Positions 1 to 5,020 of a stretch of DNA of 9,660 nt are shown here, one piece after another. This stretch comes from an uncultured bacterium. Its GTDB lineage: Bacteria; Bacillota_I; Bacilli_A; RFN20; CAG-826. Numbering within the stretch: the stretch's first letter is position 1; each line of letters opens with the position of its first letter. Both the position numbers and the translations under genes were made by a program. The stretch covers positions 1 to 9,660 of the forward strand of contig CASEST010000042.1 of the NCBI GenBank assembly GCA_949290725.1, read 5' to 3'. The notes under the pieces were generated by a model, which was not told the origin of the DNA, ran no database searches, and saw only the letters and a program-made list of their open reading frames with translations.

Positions 1-1
1 C

Positions 2-187
2 ATGAACAAACAACTTAGACAATTTTTTCCAAAAGGTCAAAGTCTTGACAAATTAACTAAGGAAAGAGTTAAACAAATTAATATTTCATTGAATAGAAGG
101 AAACTAGCTTCATTAGATGGTTACAGTCCTGAAGAGGCATTTATTACAGTCTTTGGACAATCAACTTTTAACAACTTATTTAGGTAA
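2..187 (+). CDS. IS30-family transposase, C-terminal end (5' end lies outside the window)
   Basis: About 61 codons of the C-terminus of an IS30-family DDE transposase, which cuts and joins the ends of its insertion sequence. The visible part has the typical IS30 tail: an N-K-Q-L-R-Q-F-F-P-K-G block (family form N-x-x-I/L-R-x-Y/F-x-P-K-G) followed by an L-N-R-R-K...L-x-G-Y-x-P-E-E-A-F block. The catalytic Glu of the DDE triad sits just upstream of this block in the family, so it would lie before the window. The reading frame is open to the window edge, so the Met at position 2 is probably internal and not a start. The gene ends in TAA at 185-187. Whether the whole element is intact cannot be judged from here. 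No second gene follows, and no terminal inverted repeat could be assigned with confidence in the next 300 bases. Confidence 0.85.
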   Translation: MNKQLRQFFPKGQSLDKLTKERVKQINISLNRRKLASLDGYSPEEAFITVFGQSTFNNLFR

Positions 188-214
188 AAATTAGAAAAAG
201 GAGAGGCTAGAAAG

Positions 215-377
215 CGGAAATAAGTTTGTTAAACAGGAATAACCTTGTTATTTTAGTGTGCGCAAAAAACAGGGAATTCTGTTAAATTAACAAAGTAAAT
301 TCCGTTTTAACCATATGAAAACGGAAATAAGTAGGTTAAAAACGGAACTTACTATAAAACGGAAATTACTATTTTAA
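215..377. repeat. Cluster of five related 18-nt motifs downstream of the IS30 transposase
   Basis: The 296-base stretch between the transposase and plsY holds no credible gene. It contains an 18-nt motif of the form CGGAAnTnAnTnnnTTAA in five places: 215-232 (CGGAAATAAGTTTGTTAA), 287-304 on the opposite strand (CGGAATTTACTTTGTTAA, 15/18 identical to the first), 322-339 (CGGAAATAAGTAGGTTAA, 16/18), 343-360 (degenerate, CGGAACTTACT core) and 360-377 (CGGAAATTACTATTTTAA, 15/18 to the inverted copy). The first two copies face each other as a large imperfect inverted repeat. Smaller palindromic segments lie between them, for example AACAG-GGAATT-CTGTT near 269-284. The position directly after an IS30 transposase suggests the element's 3' end, with repeated transposase-binding sites or nested IS ends. 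That role is inferred. Confidence 0.6.
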
Positions 378-410
378 TTTACGGTTAAATATTTATCTAA
401 GGAATTAAAA

Positions 411-422
411 TTTATCGATAAA
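411..422. promoter_or_regulatory. Perfect 12-bp palindrome upstream of the plsY promoter
   Basis: TTTATCGATAAA is an exact palindrome. It lies about 27 bases before the TATAAT at 450-455 and ends just before the likely -35 zone of the plsY promoter, a typical place for a regulator site. No family of regulator is recognised from the motif. In DNA this AT-rich, a 12-bp palindrome can arise by chance. Confidence 0.25.
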
Positions 423-449
423 AAATTACGCAAATAGAAAATAAGTTTC

Positions 450-475
450 TATAATAATTTAATATATTGTAAAAT
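450..475 (+). promoter_or_regulatory. plsY promoter region (two candidate -10 boxes)
   Basis: Two -10-like hexamers precede plsY. A perfect TATAAT at 450-455 would give a leader of roughly 20 nt. TAAAAT at 470-475 ends 8 nt before the ATG and would give a leaderless transcript. Neither has a convincing TTGACA-like -35 box at the usual distance. No Shine-Dalgarno sequence is present between either box and the start codon, where the sequence reads AATTTGGT before ATG. Confidence 0.45.
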
Positions 476-483
476 AATTTGGT

Positions 484-1266
484 ATGAATTTGGTTTACTC
501 ATTTTTAATTATATTTGCTTTTTTTATATTAGGTTATCTTTTCGGATCAATCCCAAACAGCATTATTATAGGGAAAATATATCGTAAAGATCCTCGAGAA
601 TATGGAAGTAAAAATCCTGGCGGAACAAATGTTGGGCGCGTTATTTCTCATTTTGCTGGTGCTTTAACAATTTTATTGGACGTATTAAAAATCCTTCTTC
701 CTTTTATCGGAGCTTATTTTTTAGTAACTTATTTCGAACCTTTAAAAATTATTTTTGAGGGAAATAGTAATTTTTTAGTATATAATTGGTATGGATTCGG
801 TACTTCCTTATCACAATTAAGTTATTATATTGTTCCTCTAGGAGGTTTTATAGGTCATTCATTTTCCTGTTTTTTAAAGTTCAAAGGCGGTAAAATTGTA
901 TCTACTTTTGTTGCTTTAATGATCGGAACTTCTTATTTAGCTATACCAATCTTTATTGTTATTTTCTTTATCACTCTTAAAATAACTAAACATGTATCAT
1001 TATCATCGATAGTTATGAGTTTAGCCTACACTCTATTTTCATGGATTGTCTATTTTATCTTTTTAGGTACAAATTGTAATGATATAATTGCTAGTTATAT
1101 GATGTGGTTTAATTTCGGCCCAACAATTTCAATCTATTATCCGATAATAACGACTCTTGGTTGTATTATTCTTATTATCAGGCATAAACAAAATATAATT
1201 AGATTAATTAATGGAACAGAATCAAAAGTAACATGGATTGATAACATTTTTAAGAAAAACAAATAA
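484..1266 (+). CDS. plsY: Glycerol-3-phosphate acyltransferase PlsY
   Basis: Integral membrane acyltransferase that moves the acyl group of acyl-phosphate to sn-glycerol-3-phosphate, giving lysophosphatidic acid, the first committed step of phospholipid synthesis in most Gram-positives. Conserved PlsY signatures appear in order: G-S-I-P-N-S at residues 21-26, the loop GSKNPGGTNVGRV at 41-53, the GH...F-K-G-G-K block at 124-137, and H-x-x-N-I-x-R-L-x-x-G-x-E at 234-246. Hydrophobic segments surround these blocks, as expected for a multi-pass protein. At 260 residues it is longer than the usual 190-220. The extra length is mainly an insertion around residues 78-118, between the second and third blocks. 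The usual KGGKGVAT reads KGGKIVST, losing one glycine of the loop. The start is well supported because the hydrophobic N-terminus begins at the first Met. It is a single-gene transcription unit ending before the terminator at 1365-1407. Confidence 0.95.
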   Translation: MNLVYSFLIIFAFFILGYLFGSIPNSIIIGKIYRKDPREYGSKNPGGTNVGRVISHFAGALTILLDVLKILLPFIGAYFLVTYFEPLKIIFEGNSNFLVYNWYGFGTSLSQLSYYIVPLGGFIGHSFSCFLKFKGGKIVSTFVALMIGTSYLAIPIFIVIFFITLKITKHVSLSSIVMSLAYTLFSWIVYFIFLGTNCNDIIASYMMWFNFGPTISIYYPIITTLGCIILIIRHKQNIIRLINGTESKVTWIDNIFKKNK

Positions 1267-1364
1267 TTGATAAATTTAATTTCTTAGCTAATTATAACTT
1301 TATTTAGAATAAATAATCACGATGCAATAATTAAATATATTTATAACTATAACGATACATATAA

Positions 1365-1407
1365 AAAGGCCCTTCGTTAATTTTATAACGATTGGGCCTT
1401 TATTTTT
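1365..1407. terminator. Bidirectional rho-independent terminator between plsY and yneF
   Basis: A strong stem pairs AAAGGCCC (1365-1372) with GGGCCTTT (1394-1401). An inner helix pairs CGTTA (1375-1379) with TAACG (1386-1390). On the plus strand it is followed by a T run (1399-1409), and on the minus strand by TTTTTATAT. It lies between convergent transcription units and serves both plsY and the rpmG-MBL-efp-yneF operon, whose last stop codon is only a few bases away. The region from 1267 to 1364 shows nothing else. Confidence 0.92.
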
Positions 1408-1411
1408 TTAC

Positions 1412-1633
1412 TTATTTATTATTCTTCATGCTATTCATAACAGCCTTAATTTGAGCTTCGCTTGGTTTTCTGCCCATTTGTAAGAACATAGCACGAATCA
1501 TTTTTTCATTAACAGGTGGGTTATCCCTCATTTGTTTATTTACTATTGCTCGACAAATGAAAAATCCAGCAACTAAACCAACTACTAAAGCTAAAATTAA
1601 ATATAAAACAAATTGCCAAATTTCAATAGTCAT
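1412..1633 (-). CDS. yneF: UPF0154 family membrane protein (YneF-like)
   Basis: Small 73-residue protein of the UPF0154/YneF family, common in Bacillota and Mollicutes and without an established biochemical function. One hydrophobic membrane segment spans about residues 6-28. It is followed by the family-specific hydrophilic part: N-P-P-V-N-E-K-M-I-R-A-M at about 38-49 and then Q-M-G-R-K-P-S-E-A-Q-I (family: QMGxKPSxxxI). The predicted topology is a short N-terminus, one transmembrane helix and a cytoplasmic tail. It is the last gene of the rpmG operon and starts 10 bases after the efp stop. A weak purine-rich AAAGTAGG, which overlaps the efp stop codon, could serve as its ribosome-binding site. 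The family is recognised with confidence, but no function can be assigned. Confidence 0.93.
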   Translation of the reverse strand: MTIEIWQFVLYLILALVVGLVAGFFICRAIVNKQMRDNPPVNEKMIRAMFLQMGRKPSEAQIKAVMNSMKNNK

Positions 1634-1643
1634 ATTTAACTAC

Positions 1644-2210
1644 CTACTTTGTGTTAGCACGTCCATCATATTCGCCAGTATCTGTTCTAACATAAACAAA
1701 TTCATCTTGGCCAATAAATAAAGGAACTTTAACAGTAATTCCAGTTTCTAAAGTTGCATCTTTCATTGCTTTATTAACTGAATCTCCTCTAACAGCAGGT
1801 TCTGTATTAGTAACTTTTAAAACGACTTTTGCAGGTAAATTAATACCTAATATTTCATCATTATAGGAAACAATTTCTACTTCTAAATTTTCAGTTAAGA
1901 ATTTCATTTCCCATTCTAATCTGCTTTTTGAGATTTCAATTTGTTCATATGTCTCATTGTCCATGAAAACTAAGAAATCGCCATTGTCATAAAGATAAGC
2001 CATTTTTTTCTTATCTAATCTAATTGTATCGACTTGATAACCACTATTAGCCGACATTTCTGTAATAGCTCCAGTTCTTAAATTTTTAACTTTAACTTTT
2101 GCAACCATTTTTCTCATTGCAGTTTTATTTAACAAAATATCAAGAACTAAAAAAATATTCCCATCATCTGTAAAATAATTGCCTGGACGTAATTCTGTAA
2201 CATTAATCAT
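1644..2210 (-). CDS. efp: Translation elongation factor P, divergent tip loop
   Basis: EF-P binds ribosomes between the P and E sites and relieves stalling at proline stretches. The 188-residue length and three-domain layout are normal. The N-terminal KOW-like domain includes K-N-L-R-T-G-A-I at about 42-49. The middle OB domain has Y-L-Y-D-N-G-D...F-M-D-N-E-T-Y-E-Q and the sequence that follows. The C-terminal signature runs T-E-P-A-V-R-G-D with V-K-V-P-L-F-I near residues 136-166. The modified lysine is missing: an ungapped alignment with B. subtilis EF-P as I recall it (H-V-K-P-G-K32-G) gives L-N-K-T-A-M32-R-K, so residue 32 is Met. The start at 2210 has a strong Shine-Dalgarno sequence (AAAGGAG, 2221-2227 on the minus strand) at 10 nt. 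It overlaps the upstream MBL gene by 8 bases (ATGATTAA), which suggests translational coupling. Confidence 0.96.
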   Translation of the reverse strand: MINVTELRPGNYFTDDGNIFLVLDILLNKTAMRKMVAKVKVKNLRTGAITEMSANSGYQVDTIRLDKKKMAYLYDNGDFLVFMDNETYEQIEISKSRLEWEMKFLTENLEVEIVSYNDEILGINLPAKVVLKVTNTEPAVRGDSVNKAMKDATLETGITVKVPLFIGQDEFVYVRTDTGEYDGRANTK

Positions 2211-2859
2211 CTTTATTAATCTCCTTTAAATAAATATTTTTTTGTTTTTCTAGTTTTAAAGTAGTCAATTCACCATGACCAGGATAAACATTTAGATCTT
2301 CATTTAAATTAATTATCTTCTTTAAAGAGGAACTAATTGTTTTATTACTTCCAGTAGGTAAATCACTTCTTCCAATACTATTTTTAAATAAAGTATCACC
2401 GGTAAATAAAGCATTTTCTGATTTTATTAAAAAACAAACGCTTCCTTTGGTGTGGAAGGGGGTTTCGATAATCTTAACATAATATTTATTAATGAAATTT
2501 ATTTCATCTTCATCATCTAAATAATAAATATTATCTAAATCAACAGAGATATTCTCCCCAGACATCTTTGAACAATTTAATCTTGGATTAGTTAATAATT
2601 CTTTATCTTTTTCATCAATAAATACAGTACAATTATATCTTTTTAAGAAATTTGCTATCCCTCTAAAATGATCAAAATGTCCATGAGTTAATAGCACCCC
2701 TAAACAATAAGTATGGTGTCCTTTTAAATAATCAAAAATTCTTTCATTAGTTGTGCCAATATCAACAATTAAAAATGGACCTTTTTCTTCGCCAATAACA
2801 TATGTGTTTGAGCAAAGTTCATCCGAATAAATGTTATCAAATCTAAAAGTCTTAACCAT
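2203..2859 (-). CDS. MBL-fold metallo-hydrolase, glyoxalase II-like (YqgX type)
   Basis: Metallo-beta-lactamase-fold hydrolase of 218 residues, close in layout to the short glyoxalase II-like proteins (YqgX type) of Bacillota. The dinuclear metal site is complete. T-H-G-H-F-D-H at 58-64 supplies the H-x-H-x-D-H motif, H136 comes from T-P-F-H-T-K-G-S, D155 from F-T-G-D-T-L-F, and H195 from Y-P-G-H-G. The block I-G-R-S-D-L-P-T-G-S at 162-171 is typical of this subgroup. The substrate is unknown; hydrolysis of S-lactoyl-thiol or a related thioester is a family-based guess. Its start lies 10 bases after the rpmG stop with no clear Shine-Dalgarno sequence, so translation may depend on coupling to rpmG. 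Its stop is inside the start region of efp. Confidence 0.9.
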   Translation of the reverse strand: MVKTFRFDNIYSDELCSNTYVIGEEKGPFLIVDIGTTNERIFDYLKGHHTYCLGVLLTHGHFDHFRGIANFLKRYNCTVFIDEKDKELLTNPRLNCSKMSGENISVDLDNIYYLDDEDEINFINKYYVKIIETPFHTKGSVCFLIKSENALFTGDTLFKNSIGRSDLPTGSNKTISSSLKKIINLNEDLNVYPGHGELTTLKLEKQKNIYLKEINKDD

Positions 2860-2869
2860 GAATCAAAGA

Positions 2870-3019
2870 CTATTTCTTTTCTTTAAAAACTGTAACTTTA
2901 CGGCAATGTGGACAGAATTTATTTTTTTCAATTCGATCTGGATTGTTCTTTTTATTTTTAGAAGTAATATATTGTTCTTCACCACAAACTGTACATTTCA
3001 AAATAATGTTATCGCGCAT
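2870..3019 (-). CDS. rpmG: 50S ribosomal protein L33 (zinc-ribbon, C+ form)
   Basis: A 49-codon gene easily lost under a length cut-off. The protein starts M-R-D-N-I-I-L-K-C and carries the L33 signature: C9-x-x-C12, the Y-I-T-S-K-N-K-K-N-N-P-D-R segment at 17-29, and C36-x-x-C39. It ends in a basic tail, K-V-T-V-F-K-E-K-K. Both CxxC pairs are intact, so this is the zinc-binding C+ version of L33, a large-subunit ribosomal protein near the E site. A strong Shine-Dalgarno sequence (GAGGAG, core 3029-3032 on the minus strand) lies about 9 nt before the ATG, and the gene ends in TAG. It heads the minus-strand operon rpmG-MBL-efp-yneF, a mix of translation genes and uncharacterised small proteins. 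Confidence 0.95.
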   Translation of the reverse strand: MRDNIILKCTVCGEEQYITSKNKKNNPDRIEKNKFCPHCRKVTVFKEKK

Positions 3020-3047
3020 AAAAAAATTCTCCTCTCTTTCAAGTTTA

Positions 3048-3060
3048 AATATATTAACAC
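3048..3060 (-). promoter_or_regulatory. Probable promoter of the rpmG operon
   Basis: On the minus strand the sequence TTGTGTTAATATATT offers an extended -10 (TG-T-TAATAT) and, overlapping it, TATATT (5/6 match to TATAAT). Transcription from here would give a leader of about 20 nt that carries the strong rpmG Shine-Dalgarno sequence. No good -35 box is visible; TAGAAA about 16 nt upstream is only a partial match. Confidence 0.35.
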
Positions 3061-3100
3061 AATATCGAGATTTTTTCTACTATTAATAACCTTTTTTAAT

Positions 3101-3106
3101 TATAAT
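3101..3106 (+). promoter_or_regulatory. -10 box of ispG, positioned for a leaderless mRNA
   Basis: A perfect TATAAT ends 7 nt before the ispG ATG at 3114 (spacer ATTTCAT). RNA polymerase normally starts about 6-8 nt after the -10 box, so the transcript would begin at or next to the A of the ATG. No Shine-Dalgarno sequence is present in this spacer. No convincing -35 box was found. Confidence 0.55.
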
Positions 3107-3113
3107 ATTTCAT

Positions 3114-4160
3114 ATGAATTTAAGAGAAAAAACTAAAAAAATAACAATCGGAAATATCACATTAGGCGGATCAAATAATGTTTTAATTCAATCAATGTGC
3201 GATATAAAAACTAGTAATACCAATCAAGTAATTAAGCAAATAAATGAATGCGCTAAACTTGGCGCTTCAATGATGAGAGTTTCTATCTTAGACGAAAATG
3301 ATGCGAATGCTATAAAAATAATAAAAGCTAACACCACGATTCCTATTATTGGCGATATTCATTTTTCAACAAAACTAGCGAAATTAGCAATTAAGAACGG
3401 GATTGATAAAATAAGAATTAACCCAATTAATACTCCAAAAAATGAACTTTTAGATTTAATTAATTTTGCTAAGGATTATAATGTTGCAATAAGAATCGGT
3501 CTAAACGAAGGCTCAACTACTCATCAAGGCAAAAATATTAACTCAATTAATAAACTTATCCAATTAACTAAAGATACTATTTCTTTTTTTGAAAAAAATA
3601 ATTTTTTTAATTTGGTTGTTAGTATAAAATCTTCAGATGCTTTAAAAACAATTAAAATATATAAAAAGTTAGCTAAAGAAATCGACTATCCGCTTCATAT
3701 TGGTGTTACTGAAAGCGGTTTTGACGATATCGGAATTATTCGTTCAACAATCGGGCTTTCGAACTTGTTAATTTCAGGAATTGGAAATACTATTCGAGTT
3801 TCTTTAACAAAAAATCCAAAATTAGAAATTTTAACTGCAAAAAGAATGTTGCACGATCTTAAACTATATCCAAATTACCCAACTATAATTTCTTGTCCTA
3901 CTTGTGGTAGATGCAAGGTTAAAAACCTCGACAAGCTGGCTAGTGATATTGCTATTTTTTTAGAGGAAAATAATTTAAATATTAAAATTGCAATTATGGG
4001 TTGTATTGTAAATGGGATAGGTGAAGGCAAAAATGCTGATATAGGTATAGCTGGGGCAAATGGCAAATTTATTAAATTTAAAAATAAAAAAGTATTAAAA
4101 ATCACTGATGAAAAAAATATCATCAGTGATCTAAAAAAAGAAATATTAAATTTAAGCTAA
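3114..4160 (+). CDS. ispG: 4-hydroxy-3-methylbut-2-en-1-yl diphosphate synthase IspG (GcpE)
   Basis: Iron-sulfur enzyme of the MEP isoprenoid pathway, converting methylerythritol cyclodiphosphate to HMBPP, the substrate of IspH. The N-terminal TIM-barrel part shows G-x-L-x-L-G-G...Q-S-M (about 13-28), G-D-I-H-F (80-84), K-I-R-I-N-P (99-104), R-I-G-L-N-E-G-S (127-134) and G-V-T-E-S-G (197-202). The C-terminal [4Fe-4S] domain has S-C261-P-T-C264-G-R, C297 and E304. Their spacing matches the E. coli cluster ligands C270/C273/C305/E312. The usual V-N-G-P-G-E reads V-N-G-I-G-E. At 348 residues it ends soon after the conserved core, without the longer tail of the Bacillus protein. The start is fixed by the conserved R-x-K-T-x-x-I-x-I-G N-terminus and is probably leaderless. 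Its 3' end holds an antisense terminator, and its stop overlaps the nfo stop by 4 bases. Confidence 0.97.
   Translation: MNLREKTKKITIGNITLGGSNNVLIQSMCDIKTSNTNQVIKQINECAKLGASMMRVSILDENDANAIKIIKANTTIPIIGDIHFSTKLAKLAIKNGIDKIRINPINTPKNELLDLINFAKDYNVAIRIGLNEGSTTHQGKNINSINKLIQLTKDTISFFEKNNFFNLVVSIKSSDALKTIKIYKKLAKEIDYPLHIGVTESGFDDIGIIRSTIGLSNLLISGIGNTIRVSLTKNPKLEILTAKRMLHDLKLYPNYPTIISCPTCGRCKVKNLDKLASDIAIFLEENNLNIKIAIMGCIVNGIGEGKNADIGIAGANGKFIKFKNKKVLKITDEKNIISDLKKEILNLS
4086..4130 (-). terminator. Intrinsic terminator of the cshB-nfo operon, inside the ispG coding end
   Basis: An 11-bp perfect inverted repeat pairs ATCACTGATGA (4101-4111) with TCATCAGTGAT (4120-4130) around an 8-nt loop. On the minus strand it is followed by TTTTAATACTTTTTT, the expected U-rich tail; on the plus strand it is followed by A-rich sequence. 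It therefore works for minus-strand transcription, 27 bases past the nfo stop. The same bases encode the I-T-D-E-K-N-I-I-S-D segment of IspG (residues 330-339). Confidence 0.82.
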
Positions 4161-5020
4161 AACTCATTAAAAATTTTGGTTTTTATCATTGCGATTTCAT
4201 TTTTATATGGTGGATTGCCATCAATATATGGCGTTTCTAAGATTTTAGGAATGTCTTTTAATTTTGGATGATAAACATATTTTAACAACGTATCAAACCC
4301 GATTGTCCCATAGCCGATATTTTCATGTCTATCTTTATGAGCTCCTTTAAAATTCTTTGAATCGTTTAAATGAATTACCTTCAATTTATCAAGCCCAATT
4401 ATTGAATCAAAGTCATTTATAACTTCATCAACTTTCGCCACATCATATCCAGCATCATTAATATGACAAGTATCAAGACAAACAGCGATATTATCTTTTT
4501 TATCAACCCCATCGATAATCTCTTTTATTTGTTCAAATGTAGTACCGACCTCCGTTCCTTTACCAGCCATAGTTTCAATACAAACAACTACATTAGTATC
4601 AATAGAATTTAATACATTGTTTAAACCTAAAATGATATTTTTAATACCAATTTCGACGCCATTATGCATGTGTAAACCCGGATGTAAGACTAAATATTTA
4701 CAAAAGAATTGTTCACAACGCAAAATTTCATTTTTCAACACATCTTGTGAAAATTTAAATTTATCAGGATCAATATTACCTAAATTGATAATATATGGGG
4801 CGTGACAAACAATTTTATCAATGACTATCCCATTTTCATTAGCTAATTTAATAGCTTCTGGAATTTTACATTTTTCGATTGGAGTTCTTACATTGTTTTG
4901 AGGAGCTCCAGTATAAAACATAAAAACATTTGCCTTATACGACAAGGCTTCACGAACACTTCCTAAAAAATAATGCGGCCCAGACATACTAACATGTGAG
5001 CCAATTAATATATCATCCAT
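4157..5020 (-). CDS. nfo: Endonuclease IV (AP endonuclease)
   Basis: Zinc-dependent apurinic/apyrimidinic endonuclease of base excision repair, cutting 5' to abasic sites. All nine tri-zinc ligands of the family can be placed, numbered from the ATG at 5020: H73, H113, E149, D183, H186, H217, D230, H232 and E262. They lie in the blocks H-A-P-Y, L-H-P-G, C-I-E-T-M-A-G-K-G, C-L-D-T-C-H, H-L-N-D-S-K, D-R-H-E-N-I-G and L-E-T-P, with spacing like E. coli Nfo. The protein starts close to the typical N-terminal I-G-S-H-V-S-M, giving 287 residues. An upstream TTG at 5050 would add ten residues, but the ATG has a GAGGG ribosome-binding site 8 nt before it and fits the family. It overlaps the helicase gene by 8 bases (ATGGATGA), implying coupled translation. 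Confidence 0.96.
   Translation of the reverse strand: MDDILIGSHVSMSGPHYFLGSVREALSYKANVFMFYTGAPQNNVRTPIEKCKIPEAIKLANENGIVIDKIVCHAPYIINLGNIDPDKFKFSQDVLKNEILRCEQFFCKYLVLHPGLHMHNGVEIGIKNIILGLNNVLNSIDTNVVVCIETMAGKGTEVGTTFEQIKEIIDGVDKKDNIAVCLDTCHINDAGYDVAKVDEVINDFDSIIGLDKLKVIHLNDSKNFKGAHKDRHENIGYGTIGFDTLLKYVYHPKLKDIPKILETPYIDGNPPYKNEIAMIKTKIFNEF

Noticed and set aside
188..483. CRISPR array or small RNA gene in the repeat-bearing gap
   Set aside because: The repeats are short, degenerate and partly inverted, with no uniform spacers. No tRNA or recognisable structured RNA was seen.
3020..3113. Riboswitch or T-box upstream of rpmG or ispG
   Set aside because: Only about 94 bases separate the divergent genes. 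They are filled by promoter-like sequence and a Shine-Dalgarno site, with no conserved aptamer-like structure.
2831..3136. 101-codon open frame on the plus strand
   Set aside because: It lies opposite rpmG and the start of the MBL gene, has no ribosome-binding site, and is a hydrophobic low-complexity product typical of antisense AT-rich frames. The minus-strand L33 protein is unmistakable.
3875..4123. 82-codon open frame on the minus strand
   Set aside because: Antisense to the conserved iron-sulfur domain of ispG, with no recognisable domain. It crosses the nfo terminator.
4101..4130. Terminator for ispG on the plus strand
   Set aside because: The hairpin is followed by A-rich, not T-rich, sequence on the plus strand and lies before the ispG stop, so it fits only minus-strand termination.
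4617..4805. 62-codon open frame on the plus strand
   Set aside because: Antisense to nfo, with no SD and no family resemblance.
5013..5015. Mycoplasma-type genetic code (UGA = Trp)
   Set aside because: TGA serves as the helicase stop, no full-length gene has an in-frame TGA, and Trp codons are TGG. Reading through this TGA would add only eight residues, so this stop alone is not proof, but the whole pattern favours the standard code.
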